Assembly: GCF_036884655.1 (NCBI RefSeq)
Contig: NC_088331.1
Location: forward strand, 18,571,501 to 18,635,500
Source: Musa acuminata AAA Group
Lineage: Eukaryota; Streptophyta; Magnoliopsida; Zingiberales; Musaceae
DNA length: 64,000 nt
Reading direction: 5' to 3'
Every line of letters starts with the position of its first letter. Within the stretch, counting starts at the first letter, position 1. The notes below the pieces were generated by a model. It made no database searches. It saw only the letters and a list, made by a program, of their open reading frames with translations, and had not been told where the DNA came from. Shown here one piece after another: positions 33,343 to 45,234 of this stretch. The translations under genes were made by a program, and so were the position numbers.

Positions 33343-34359
33343 GACTGAGATCCCACTACACCCTCTATATGTTTGAATGACATCCAGAGTTTTGGTGAGT
33401 TATTTCTGTTCGTGCTCTGGATAGTTATGATATGATTGCAACGTCAAGGACGACGTTTGAGATTCTGTACGACATATGAGTTTGATATGCTCTGAAATGC
33501 TTCATTCACTGATGATATGCTTCGAAATGTTCCATATGCCGTTGATATGCTCCGGAACATTTCATATGCCATTGATATGCTCCAATTACTCTGTGCTCCA
33601 TTTGCTATGAACTGATATGTTCTGAAATGTCCTATCTGCCATTGATATGTTCCAATTACTCTATGCCCCATTCGTTATGGATCAAATATGTTTTGAATGA
33701 CATGATACGTATGATTTGGTATCTATTGAGATGGTATCCTTGAGAATTCTTGTATTCTGCCTTGCATTATGATACCTTACTCGTTTGAAACCGTTCCTTT
33801 TGTTCTAAATATGCTTTGTCACTTGCTGAGCCGTTTTTGGCTCACTCCGTGGTTATATAAATCTTTCAGGTCAGCTTGTCACTCTTCGAGATGTTTGATT
33901 TGGGCTGAGGCAGTGGATAGCTATTCAGAATAATGGGCAAGTCTGGTTGGTTATTACGATATTGTTGTATAAGTATGTCTTGTATGTAATGAAATGTTGT
34001 CGATGAACCGAAATGGATATACTGTGTCAAAGTGTTAGGAGATCTCTCTTATTTGGAAATTTCAGAATGTTAAGTCTAATTTATGGTGATATGAACTTGT
34101 GGTGAATAGTTGGAGTTCTGATTGTATAATTTATTTAGCTTGTGGATTTATAAATATTATTCATGTTTGTCAAGTTGGCTTGGGTTGCCATAAATGTGAA
34201 TTATCGAGTGATGTGATATATGATTATAAACTGCACAGGTTTTATGGATGTGAATATTAATAGAATGTTTTCAGTGTCCTCAAACGTTCGTTTGGATCCT
34301 GGATTGGTCTGTGACGAAAATTTTAAAAATCATGGATATTTTGAGGGGCATGACAGAGG

Positions 34360-34373
34360 TGGTATCAGAGCAT
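34360..34373 (+). other. Primer binding site of B2
   Basis: TGGTATCAGAGCAT, same position and sequence as in B1. Confidence 0.9.
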
Positions 34374-34449
34374 TGTTTGAGGATTACTGAAATATTTGAT
34401 ATGTTGACGTGCAAAATATATTGGGGTCTAATGAACTATAGTGATTGGT

Positions 34450-35143
34450 GGAAATTTTCTTTGATGTATTTTAGGAATCTGGGATGATGAGGACATTTGG
34501 TCCTCCTATTTCATTGTTTCTGATTAATTAAGGGGAATGAAAGGATTGATTGGGGATATTGAATCAGAGTGGCGCAGCGAAAGCATGGTGGACCTAATTT
34601 CATTGGTGGTAGAAAAATGAATGATGCAAACAGAGAAGATATTTGATGTACAAAATTGTTTTGATGATCAAAAGATTTCTTTTGCCACCTTATATTGGAA
34701 GTAGAGGCTGATTATTATTGGCAACAATGAAAAGAATTTTTGGAGATCAGTGACAAGAATGATAAGGACAAGTTTACCAATAAGAATATGATTGGAAATG
34801 AATCAGAAAGTAATGACAAGAGGGTCAAGACATTTGGATTTGAAAAGGAAAGTCACCACCAAAGACTTAATCATGTGTGAATTACAAGTTAAATTATGAA
34901 ACAAGTTTGTGTTTTCGGGTGATTGGAGTCTATTTTGCTTGTAGAAAGTTGGATCATAAAATAAAAGTTTGCCCTTTGAACAAGAAGAAAGAGTCACTGC
35001 CTCCTAAATCATCAGCCCATGTAAGAGTGTATGCTATCACTGAATATGATTCTGAAACTTCTGAATTAGTGGCCAAAGGTATTATGCATGTTTATGAAAG
35101 AATGCAAATATTTGTTCGACCATGGGTCCAATCTACGATTTGA
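34450..35143 (+). pseudogene. gag: Gag remnant of B2 with the same broken zinc knuckle
   Basis: Colinear with 18370-19019 of B1 at roughly 90 percent identity by eye. The open stretch at 34877-35140 includes VYFACRKLDHKIKVC, a zinc knuckle with Tyr for the first Cys, as in B1. The capsid part is missing in both. B2 also carries about 20 bp (near 34590) that B1 lacks. The protein would be non-functional as a nucleocapsid. Confidence 0.85.
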
Positions 35144-35983
35144 TTCGTAATATTTTGCTTATCACTTGGGTATTCAACCTAGACCACTACATTATGTGCT
35201 ATAAGTAAATACGATCATTGGAGATTCTTTGATAACGAAGTTGAATCTGGTCCTCTTGTCTGATTCTTATTGGAGAACTTGAACTTTTGCTGATTTAGTT
35301 CTCCTAGAGATTTGGAGTTATGATATTATACTTGGTATGGATTGGCCATCTTATTATCATACCAGTATGGATTGATATATAACAAATAATCACTTTTTGT
35401 ATATTTGATCAGTCGATCTTTTACATTGAGAGTATGGGACATGATTTATCTCCTTGCCTAATGTATCCCAGAATGACTTGCTTGGATTACCTCCAAACGT
35501 GACTTTGCTTTTGATTTGGCCTTTAGGACAATCCCAATATCTAAGCCTCTCTGTAGAATGATATCATTTGAGTAAGTGGAATTGGAAAAACAACTACAAG
35601 GATTATTAAATGAGGATTTTATTTGGCTTAATATTTCATCATGGGGTGCTCCGGTGTTAGTTAAAAGAAATGTATGGAATATTGAGGCTTTGTAATGATT
35701 ATAGACAGTTGAATTAGGTGACCATCAAAAACGAGTATTTTCTGAAGTAACGACTTGCTCGATTAATTACAGGGTACGCAAGTATTTTTAGAAATTGATT
35801 GAAGGTCGGGTTACCGTCTATTGAGGATCAAGGAGGAGAATATTTCGGTCACTCGTGGATAATTATGTAATTGTATTGTATTGATGAAACTATTTAAGAG
35901 TAGGAGGAGGAAATAAAGATATCATAATCCTCATCTTTTCATCGATTGAGCTATGATCAATTTAGAGGACTAAATTTTCTTTT
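35144..35983 (+). pseudogene. pol: Collapsed protease and RT remnant of B2
   Basis: Follows B1 from 19020 to about 19910 with many stops: LVWIGHLIIIPV-type protease end, then WGAPVL and a partial RT start near 35640. About 35880-35900 it jumps from the RT active-site region to sequence matching the last 100 bp of the B1 interior (about 22090). RT palm, RNase H, integrase and chromodomain are therefore all deleted, about 2.2 kb relative to B1. Confidence 0.8.
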
Positions 35984-35996
35984 AAGGGGGGGAGAG
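35984..35996 (+). other. Polypurine tract of B2
   Basis: AAGGGGGGGAGAG directly before the 3' LTR. Confidence 0.9.
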
Positions 35997-38900
35997 TGTA
36001 ATATCCCTCGCTTTTAAAAATTATTAATAAAGATTTATATGTAAATTGGAGGACCTATATGTAAATATAGAAATTACAAGGACTAAACTGCTAAGTTGCA
36101 AAAAAAAGAAAAAAAAAGGGAAAACCGAAAATTCGGTATTATCCCACCGCCTCCCACGCACTCTGTTTCTTCCAGAAACAGAGAGAGCGGTGGGGCGTGA
36201 GGAGAAGAAGGAGAGTGGTAGAAGAAGAAGAAGAAGAAGAAGAAGAAGAAGAAGAAGAAGAAGAAGAGGGAAAAGAAGAGAGGAGGAAGAAGAGGGAGTA
36301 GAGAAGAAGAAGAAGGAGAAGAAGAAGAAGAGGAGGTGGCTGCAGCGAGGGCTGCAGCGAGAAGCTGTGGGGCGTGGGGAGAAGAAGAGAGGAAGAAGAG
36401 GGAGAAGAGAAGAAGAAGAAGAAGAAGAAGAGAAGAGGATAGCTGCGGCAAGGCTGCAGCGAGGAGGTGTGTGGGGTTGGGGAGGAAAAGGGAAGAGGAG
36501 AAGAAGAGGGAAAAGAGAGGGAAGAGGGAGAGGAGCGAGAGGTGGCAGCAGCTAGGGCTGCAGCACCTCTGTTTCCTGCAGGTGGAAACAGAGGAGACGT
36601 GTGGGGCGTTCGAAGAGGAGAAGAAGAAGAAGAGGAAGAGAAGAGGAAGAGGAAGCAGGGGAAGAGGTTGTGATACCTCTGTTTCCTGCAGAGGAAACAG
36701 AGGAAAGGGTGTGGGTGACGTCGGGGAGAAGAAGGGGAGGAAGGAGAAGAAGAGAAGAAGAAGAAAGGAAGGAAAAGGAAGAGGAGAAGGGAAGAAAGTA
36801 GCTGCGGCTGCGGTTGTGGCAGCTGCAGCTGTGGCAGGGAAAGAAGAAGAGAAAGGAAGAAGGGGAGGAGAGGAAGAAGAGTAGGGGCTGCGGCTGCGGC
36901 GATGGCAGCTGCAGTTGGAAGAGAAGAAGGAGAGGAAGATGAGCAGGGGAGGAAGAAAAGGCTGTGGCCGTGGCTGAGGCTGCGACTGCAGCATGCAGCT
37001 GGGAAAGAAGAGAAGGAAAGGAAGAAGAAGAGAAAGGAAGAAGGGAAGGAGAGGAAGAAGAGAAGGGGCTGCGGCTGCGGCGATGGCAGCTGCAGTTGGA
37101 AGAGAAGAAGGAGAGGAAGATGAGCAGGGGAGGAAGAAAAGGCTGTGGCCGTGGCTGAGGCTGCGACTGCAGCATGCAACTGGGAAAGAAGAGAAGGAAA
37201 GGAAGAAGAAGAGAAAGGAAGAAGGGAAGGAGAGGAAGAAGAGAAGGGGCTACGGCTGCGGCGATGGCAGCTGCAGTTGGAAGAGAAGAAGGAGAGGAAG
37301 ATAAGCAGGGGAGGAAGAAGAGGCTGCGAGTGTGGTGGCTGCGGCCGTGGCTGCGACTCCGGCTGCGGCTGCAACGTTGGCTGCGGTAGCTGCGGCAGCG
37401 GTGGTGGCTGCAGTAGCTGCAGTAGCTGCTTTTGGGAAAGAGAAAGAGTAGGAACGAGAGAAGGGAAGAAGGAAATAGTGCAGTGGAAGGGGGCTGCGGT
37501 TGTGACCGCAGTTGCGGTCGTGGCTGCGATTGTGGCAGCGGCAGCGACGGCGGCTGTGGCAGCTGCGTTTGGGAAAGAAAAAAAAAGAAGGAATGAGAGT
37601 AAGAGAGAGCAGGTGACTGTGCCTCGATGTTCGACACGTGATGTAGTTGCGAAGAAAGGAAGAAAACGGGAGCACAAAACGAAACAGAGAGAGGACACGG
37701 AGAAAAAGTAGAAGGATTTGGGCTGGCACCTTCTTTGGATCTTCGGATCGAAATCATTGAAAGGCAAGTTTCCCGCTTGTTTCAATCCTTTCTATTGCAA
37801 GTTCCCTGTTCGTTTCTCCTATAATTGCTCTGATATGCCTTATTGCAAGTTCCCTGATCGTTTTTCCTATAATTGCTCTTATATGTCTTATTGCAAGTAT
37901 CCTGATCTTTCCCCACTGTCATTTTTATCTCTACATTTGCTTTGATTGTGAGGAACTTTGAATTGTACTAGCCTTGCATTTGTTATATCTCCTGTTTACA
38001 TGTAACGATTCGAATCTGTGCAACTTTTGAGATTCTGATCTTTTGATACCGAACTGCCTATAAGACTTTGTGGTAACTCTGATTTGTTCAAAACTGATTT
38101 CATTGGAAACTAGACTCGTAGACCTTTCTTTGATATATGGATTGAAAGATCTGAAATCCAAACACCTGCCCAGTTATCTGTTGAATCTGACATTATGAAT
38201 TCTGCCAACAGAGATTTTGTTTTATGACTCTTGCTTACCAAATTATTTGTAACTCTCTCTGTTGGACAGTTCAATTCATATGAAGCCTGTCTTATCTGAA
38301 AGTATTATCCAATGATTATTTCTGAGTAAATTGGAGCACGATTGATAGTTTGAATCATTTGTTCAATGTGCCTTCTGTATTCTGCCAGAAATCGAGCTTT
38401 GGTCGATTTCTCATATTCTGGTTTCATTCCTTTGGAAATTGATATCCTTTAGCCTTCTTATTCAATTGAGCTTTATATTACTACTTTGAATTCTTGTATG
38501 CTCTTGTCCTTAAAATTATTGCATTCTTGAAAACTGTTGTGTAACGTTTATGCTATATCGTATTGACTCATATAGGCACATGTATATCCTATTGTTCCGC
38601 ATTTGCTTTCGATATGTGCCTATTTCAGTTTCATTCCTTTGGACATTGAATTCATCAAATCTTCTTATTGAATTGAGTTATTTGTGATTGCTTGGATTCC
38701 ATATGTGCCCTTGCTTTCAATTCCCTTCAAATCTGAATATACTTGTGAAAGATTATTGCTTACTTCGGATTGACTCGTAAAGGCACATGTACGTTTGTTG
38801 TTCCGCGTGTGCTTCCGATATATGCTACTTATTGTTGAAACTGTCCTTTTGTACTCTGGTGTGTGGGATCGTCTAGACCTTTGCCAGAAATGGTAAAGGG

Positions 38901-40014
38901 TATGCGCTGATTTGCCCGCTTTGTGGGGTCCCGCTTTGTGGGATATTCTGGTATGCGCTTATTTGCCCGCTTTGTGGGGTCCCGCTTTGTGGGATATTGC
39001 TGACTGAGATCCCACTACACCCTCTATATGTTTGAATGACATCCAGAGTTTTGGTGAGTTATTTCTGTTCGTGCTCTGGATAGTTATGATATGATTGCAA
39101 CGTCAAGGACGACGTTTGAGATTCTGTACGACATATGAGTTTGATATGCTCTGAAATGCTTCATTCACTGATGATATGCTTCGAAATGTTCCATATGCCG
39201 TTGATATGCTCCGGAACATTTCATATGCCATTGATATGCTCCAATTACTCTGTGCTCCATTTGCTATGAACTGATATGTTCTGAAATGTCCTATCTGCCA
39301 TTGATATGTTCCAATTACTCTATGCCCCATTCGTTATGGATCAAATATGTTTTGAATGACATGATACGTATGATTTGGTATCTATTGAGATGGTATCCTT
39401 GAGAATTCTTGTATTCTGCCTTGCATTATGATACCTTACTCGTTTGAAACCGTTCCTTTTGTTCTAAATATGCTTTGTCACTTGCTGAGCCGTTTTTGGC
39501 TCACTCCGTGGTTATATAAATCTTTCAGGTCAGCTTGTCACTCTTCGAGATGTTTGATTTGGGCTGAGGCAGTGGATAGCTATTCAGAATAATGGGCAAG
39601 TCTGGTTGGTTATTACGATATTGTTGTATAAGTATGTCTTGTATGTAATGAAATGTTGTCGATGAACCGAAATGGATATACTGTGTCAAAGTGTTAGGAG
39701 ATCTCTCTTATTTGGAAATTTCAGAATGTTAAGTCTAATTTATGGTGATATGAACTTGTGGTGAATAGTTGGAGTTCTGATTGTATAATTTATTTAGCTT
39801 GTGGATTTATAAATATTATTCATGTTTGTCAAGTTGGCTTGGGTTGCCATAAATGTGAATTATCGAGTGATGTGATATATGATTATAAACTGCACAGGTT
39901 TTATGGATGTGAATATTAATAGAATGTTTTCAGTGTCCTCAAACGTTCGTTTGGATCCTGGATTGGTCTGTGACGAAAATTTTAAAAATCATGGATATTT
40001 TGAGGGGCATGACA
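35997..40014 (+). repeat. B2 3' LTR
   Basis: 4018 bp, essentially identical to the 5' LTR; the (GAA)n run at 36221-36268 is three units longer, accounting for the 9 bp difference. Purine block at 36186-37325, 181 bp repeats from 36884, 51 bp duplication near 38900. Confidence 0.95.
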
Positions 40015-40053
40015 GCTCAGTGCTATATGTTGGGCTCTATGACTCCTGAGTCA
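40015..40053 (+). pseudogene. gag: Family A gag stub after B2
   Basis: The target duplication GCTCA is followed by codons for QCYMLGSMTPES, continuing the gag cut at 30346. It stops at 40053, where the sequence changes to family A leader in the opposite orientation. Confidence 0.88.
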
Positions 40054-40990
40054 GGCGCCGCTACCCTTGCGGCTCCTGTTGCAGGCTGCCTGCCTGCACG
40101 CAGATGGCAGTGCTGCCATCTACGACGGCAACGAGGGCAGCAACAGTTGCTGCACTTTTCTGCTTTTGCGTCAACGATTTTGACGTCAAAAGCTTCTCCA
40201 AAACACAACACACGTAGTTTAAAACCAATCTATCGCACGAACAACCTGGCTCTGATACGACTATTAGGAAAATCTTTAGGGGCAACATCACATATGCAAT
40301 AGAAGAACAAGAAAACAAAATCCCCGATTCCCAAAGAGATGTTCGTCGTAGTGCGAAGATTAGTGCGCAAAATCCGCTTAACTGAAAAAACTGCGTATAG
40401 AATAGATTGTGTTACCTAGGGAGATCGTATATCTTTGTTTCCTTGCAGATCCTTAGGAGAGGGTGAAGGAGGTCAAGCGTCTTCCTCTCTAGTGGTGATC
40501 CACACGGTAGGGCTGCGACGACGCTCCTCAAAACTCCAGGCCTGCTCTGAGGTGGAGAGGGGAAGGAGACTAAGAGAGGCAAGCAAAGGCTCTAGCCTAT
40601 GAGGCTCTGAATCACTCCTATTTATAGAGGTCCCCTGTCAAACCCTAATGGATCCTCGCCTAGTGGGTATTGGATCTGCATCCAATAACCCAAGCCTTTT
40701 AGATTCGTGGATCTCTATCCAATAATCTCTCATGGCTCTTATTGGATCTCATCCGGTTATCACGATGTCCCTCTCGAGTAACCTATGACCGGGATTATTT
40801 AGGATATGTGTTTAAAGGTGAATCGATCTCATTTTCATGATCTCATCACGATCCGATTCCCATTGCACAAATCCAAGGACATCACAATATATATATACAT
40901 ATATGCAATAGTTATAAAGTGATATATGACAAAATATAATAAGTAAAAAGATTCTGTATCAAGTCACACGTGCCATCACTCATGTGATTG
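40054..40990 (-). mobile_element. Inverted family A fragment (A3): leader and internally deleted LTR
   Basis: On the minus strand, 40990-40247 is a family A LTR starting TGCTAATCATAGG, with TATA box at 40619-40626, and 40246-40054 is leader. Relative to LTR A2 about 845 bp (26932-27778) are missing at a join near 40750. The primer site is mutated to CGTATCAGAGCC. Head-to-head with the plus-strand family A at 40053 and fused to copia G at 40990. Confidence 0.85.
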
Positions 40991-42189
40991 GCTTGCTAGG
41001 CACCTATGATTAGCAATCCTAAATCGGCATCTGCATAGGCTTTTAAATCGAATTTATCATATTTTCGATACCACAATCCTAAATTTAGAGTTCCTTAAAG
41101 ATATCTAAATATTCTTTTAGCACTCTTAAGATGAGATAATTTAGGATTAGATTGAAACCTAGCGCAAAGTCCTATACTAAACATGATATCCGGTCTAGTC
41201 ATAGTGAGGTAGAGTAGACTACCTTTCATTCCCCTATACGTTTTTTGATCGAAATTTTCACTATTTTCATCCAAATCTAACTTAGTCAAAGTACTCGTAG
41301 GGGTATTTATTGCTTTTAAATTATCCATGTTAAATCGTTTTAACAATTCTAATGTATATTTAGATTGGTTAAGAAATATACCATCATTAAGTTGTTTGAT
41401 TTGTAATCCTAAAAAGAAAGATAATTCTCCCATTAAACTCATTTCAAATTCATGACTCATACATTTGGCAAATGATTCACATAGTGATTCATCCGAAGAA
41501 CCAAAAATATTATCGTCAACATAAATTTGCACAATAAGAAAATTATTTTCAAAGTGTTTGATAAACAATATAGTATCAACCTTGTCTTTGGTAAATTTAT
41601 TTAAAATAAGAAAGGAACTAAGCCTTTCATACTAAGCTCTAGGAGCTTGTTTCAAGCCATAGAGAGCCTTAGTCAATTTGAATACAAGATTAGGAAGAAG
41701 AGAATTTTCAAATCCAGGAGGTTGTTCGACATATACTTCTTCGGAAATAAAACCATTCAAGAAGGCACTTTTAACATCCATTTGAAATAGTTTAAAGTCA
41801 TTACTACTAGCATAGGCAAGGAGCATCCTAATGGCTTCTAATCTTGCCACAGGAGTGAAGGTTTCTTCGTAGTCGATACCTTCTTTTTGGTTGAAACCTT
41901 TGGCCACTAATCTAGCCTTGTTTCTAACCACGATACCGCATTCATCTTACTTGTTTCTAAAGACCCATTTAGTACCAATGACTAAATGGTCACTAGGTCT
42001 AGGAACAAGCTTCCATACCTCATTCCTCTCAAATTGGTTCAATTCCTCTTGCATTGTAATGACCCAATAATCATCTTTCAAGGCCTCGTCAATGCATTTA
42101 GTTTCGATTTAAGAAAGGAAGGTGGTGTTAGCACAAAGATTCTTGAAAGAAGAACAAGTTTGAACCCCTTGTGATATATCTCCTATAAT
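40991..42189 (-). pseudogene. pol: Reverse transcriptase and truncated RNase H of element G
   Basis: Read on the minus strand. RT motifs are conserved: [20 protein letters not shown] (near 41920), [35 protein letters not shown] and the catalytic YVDD (near 41520). LYLTMTRPDIMFSIGLCARF follows. Stops occur near 42110, 41950, 41632 and 41095. RNase H begins (AYADAD near 41005) and is cut at 40991 by the join to family A. Frame is constant with integrase upstream. RT is dead only by point lesions; RNase H is lost by truncation. Confidence 0.93.
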
Positions 42190-43620
42190 TTACTCTTTTG
42201 GATGAGCATCTACATACTTCCATTTCTTGGGTAAGGAAATTTCGTAAGAAGATGCATCCAAGTTGCTATTTTGAGGAGGGGGTTCCTTTAAATTCAAATT
42301 ATCAAAACCAAGATCATCATCAAAATCATTTTTCTTTAACTCGGAAATTTCATTAAAAACTACATGAATAGACTCTTCTATTACTAAGGTTCTTTTGTTA
42401 AAAACCCGAAAAGCCTTAGAAACGGAAGAGTAACCAAGAAAGATGCCTTCATCGGATTTAGCATCAAATTTTCCTAAGGCATCCCTTTCATTCAACATAA
42501 AGCATTAACAACCGAAAACTTTAAAATAGGAAATATTTGGTTTTTTGTTATTCCATAATTCATATGGAGTTTTTGATAAGGATGGTCTTATTAGGACTCT
42601 ATTCATGATGTAGCAAGCCATATTTACGGCTTCGGCCCAAAAATACTTAGGTAAACTATGTTCATTTAACATAGTTCTTGCCATTTCTTGTAGGTTTCTA
42701 TTTTTTCTTTCAACTACTCCATTTTTTTGGGGATTCCTCGGAGTGGAGAAGTTGTGGTTATATCCATGAACTTCACAAAGACTTTGGAAATCACGGTTTT
42801 GAAATTCGCCACCGTGATCACTCCGAATTGATGAAATCATGAAGCCTTTTTCCTTTTGAGTGAGTTTACAAATTTTAGAGAAACACTTGAAACAATTACT
42901 TTTGTGAGCCAAGAAATAGATCCAAGTGTATCTAGTATAGTCATCTACAATTACAAAAGCATATTTACTTCCTCCTAGACTTGTCGTGTCAATTGGTCCA
43001 AATAAGTCCAAATGGATCAATTGTAATGGTCTAGTGGTGTTAATTTGATTTTTTGGTTTGAAACTAGTTTTTATTTGTTTACCTAGTTGACACGCATCGC
43101 ATACTTTGTCCTTAATAAACTTCATATTTGGAATCCCTCGTACTAATTCTCTAGATGAGATTTTAGATATTAGTTTCATACTTGCATGGCCTAATCTTCT
43201 ACGCCAAAGCCAAGCATCATCATTTAAAGAGGAGAAGCATATTTCATTACTTAGTTCATCAAGGTTGATGGTACAGACATTATTTTGCTTTAAAGCAATC
43301 ATTGACATGTTATTGTTTGGTTTTTCAATAATGCACACATTTGATTCAAATCTAACGATATAACCTTTATCGCATAATTGACTAATACTCAAGAGATTAT
43401 GTTTCAATCCATCAACTAGTAATATATCATCAATAGAAAAACTTAATTTGTTACCTATGGTTCCCTTGCCAATGATTTTGCCTTTGTTGTTGTCTCCGAA
43501 GGTGACGTACCCTTCTTCTTTGCTAGTGAGCATAGAGAAATGAGATGAATCTCTAGTCATATGTCTTGAGTATCCACTATCGAGATACCATTTCTTGCTC
43601 CTAGCTTGTGGGTTTGTCTA
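42190..43620 (-). pseudogene. pol: Protease end, pre-integrase and integrase of element G
   Basis: Near 43590 WYLDSG is the copia protease site. The long open stretch 43560-42505 gives the pre-integrase region (LLSISQLCDKGYIV), the HHCC zinc region (RRLGHASM ... CDACQLGK) and the integrase core with its triad: HLDLFGP (near 42990), SDHGGEF (near 42815) and VVERKNR (near 42710). One stop at 42505 splits it from the downstream GIFLGYSSVSKAFRVFN segment (42498-42190). This is the best preserved enzyme of the element and the largest open pol segment in the window after the gypsy D RT. Confidence 0.93.
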
Positions 43621-45182
43621 CAAAAGAGGATAATTTTTAGGTACCCATTTGATTTTGGATGCCTCAAAAATTGATATACCAATTTTGTTATTCATTATTG
43701 AACTATTTATAGTTCCTTTAGGAACCCATATTAATTTATGTGGACTAATTTTCCTAAATGGACATTTGTAGGCAACATGTTCGGATTTGCAACAAAAGTT
43801 GCATTTCATACAAGATGAAACATGCAATGTGGGTCCTTTAATGAAAGTGGTAGGATTCTGATGTGATCCTTTTACAAATCCAATTCCACTTCTATTTGCG
43901 ACGTGACCCTTGTTTGCAAGGATTATGTCCAAGCATTTGCTACCGACCTTAAACTTGTTTAAGGTCTCTTTAAGTAGCAAATTTTTATTTTTTTTAGCTT
44001 CTAAATGCTCACACTTAGAGCATGGAGGAATTTGAAGACTATCAAGCTTATTTTGTAGTAAGACATGCTCTTTCTTTAAGATATTAAACTTCTTACGAAT
44101 AGTTCTACATTCATCAAATAATTTGTGAAAAGAGATACAGAGTTCTTAAAAGATAAATCTTCATTAATTAAATCACATACCTCTTCTCCTAAAGCCATTA
44201 GCGCGAAGTTTGCCTCCTCTTTGTTGCTATCTTCTTCACTTTCGAAATCACTTGAATCGTCCCAAGTTGCTTTTAGAGCTTTCTTCTTCTTCGGTTGCTT
44301 CTTCTTGGCTTGGGGGCATTCATTTTTTAAATGACCTAGCTTCTTACATTCGTAGCATATCACTTGGTCCTTTTTATGTTCAAGTCTGTTTTTGGTGTTA
44401 TTTTTAAATTTTTTCTTTCTTATAAATTTTTAAAATTTTTGAGTCAAAAGTGCAATGTCATTGTCACTGTCCTCATCACTTGATGTTCCTTTCAAGTAAT
44501 CTTCTTGTGATGTGAGTGTCATATCCTTCCTGTTCTTTGGAAGGGGGTTCTCGAGCTCGTCATGAGCTTGACACGTCATTTCGTAGGTCATTAGAGACCC
44601 AATAAGTTCTTCAAGAGAGAATGTTTTAAGGTCCTTGGCCTCTTGAATGGCCGTAACTTTTGGATCCCAACTTTTTGGAAGGGATCTTAAGATTTTAGTT
44701 ACTAGTTCAAAGTTAGAAAAATCTTTATCAAGAGCTTTGAGTCCATTGACGACATCCGTTAAACGGGTGTACATGTCTCCGATAGACTCACTTAGTTTCA
44801 TTTAGAAAAGTTCATAAGAGTGCACAAGAATGTTGATTTTGGATTCTTTCACTCGACTAGTGCCTTTATGAGTGACCTCAAGAGTTCTCCAAATATCAAA
44901 AGCAGAATCATAAATTAAAACGTAATTAAATTCATTTTTGTCTAGTGCACAAAATAAGGCATTCATAGCCTTTGCATTTAAAGCAAAAACCTTCTCCGAT
45001 TCATTCCATTCGCTCATTGGAAGAGAAGATTTTTGAAATCCATTTTCGACAATGGTCCAAAGCTCGAAATCTATGGAAATGAGAAAGATCCTCATATGAG
45101 TCTTCCAATACGTGTAATCCGACCCGTTAAACATAGGTAGACATGTAATAGAATGACCCTCATGCATGTCGGAGTAAGCCAT
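43621..45182 (-). pseudogene. gag: Gag of element G with two CCHC-like motifs, broken
   Basis: Starts at 45182 (MAYSDMHEGHSITC). FNGSDYTYWKTHMRIFL, ALDKNEFN, FDIWRTLEVTHKGTSRVK and LEELIGSLMTYEM align to the TR-GAG Gag. One stop (44802-44804) falls just after YELF and another at 44430. The zinc knuckle CYECKKLGHLKNEC lies near 44355 and a second CCHC-like motif, CNFCCKSEHVAYKC, near 43790. A frameshift lies between 44076 and 43980. Compared with it, the TR-GAG proteins stop before the zinc knuckle. Confidence 0.92.
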
Positions 45183-45220
45183 CTCTCTTGGGTATTAAAA
45201 CAAATATGAGAGTGAGCCTT

Positions 45221-45232
45221 GCTCTGATACCA
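45221..45232 (-). other. Primer binding site of element G
   Basis: Minus-strand TGGTATCAGAGC, two bases inside the 5' LTR. Confidence 0.9.
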
Positions 45233-45234
45233 AT

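Larger units (their letters stand above)
30347..34355 (+). repeat. B2 5' LTR
   Basis: 4009 bp. The first 110 bp and the part after about 32280 resemble the B1 LTR; between lies a purine-rich, GC-skewed block absent from B1. Later parts hold a 51 bp duplication (33241-33342) and about six degenerate 30 bp units (33480-33665) related to the B1 array. Confidence 0.94.
30347..40014 (+). mobile_element. Element B2: non-coding chromovirus derivative with nearly identical 4 kb LTRs
   Basis: A complete 9668 bp element, ends TGTAATATCCC and GGGGCATGACA, target duplication GCTCA (30342-30346 and 40015-40019). LTRs are 4009 and 4018 bp; the differences I found are one (GAA)3 length change and one substitution, so the insertion is very recent. 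The 1641 bp interior has primer site, a dead gag remnant, a shrunken RT remnant and a polypurine tract, and no usable gene. Interior and LTR ends are related to B1. It fits the LARD type (large LTRs, no coding capacity). Confidence 0.95.
28267..40053 (+). mobile_element. Copia family A, second unit: leader and gag start, cut by B2
   Basis: Directly follows LTR A2, so one LTR has family A interior on both sides. The unit holds the primer site, a leader of about 1.85 kb and the start of gag, is interrupted by B2 (30347-40014, target duplication GCTCA), resumes for 34 bp and ends abruptly at 40053 against inverted family A sequence. An unequal exchange between two tandem or nested copies would produce this order; that is an inference. 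Confidence 0.75.
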
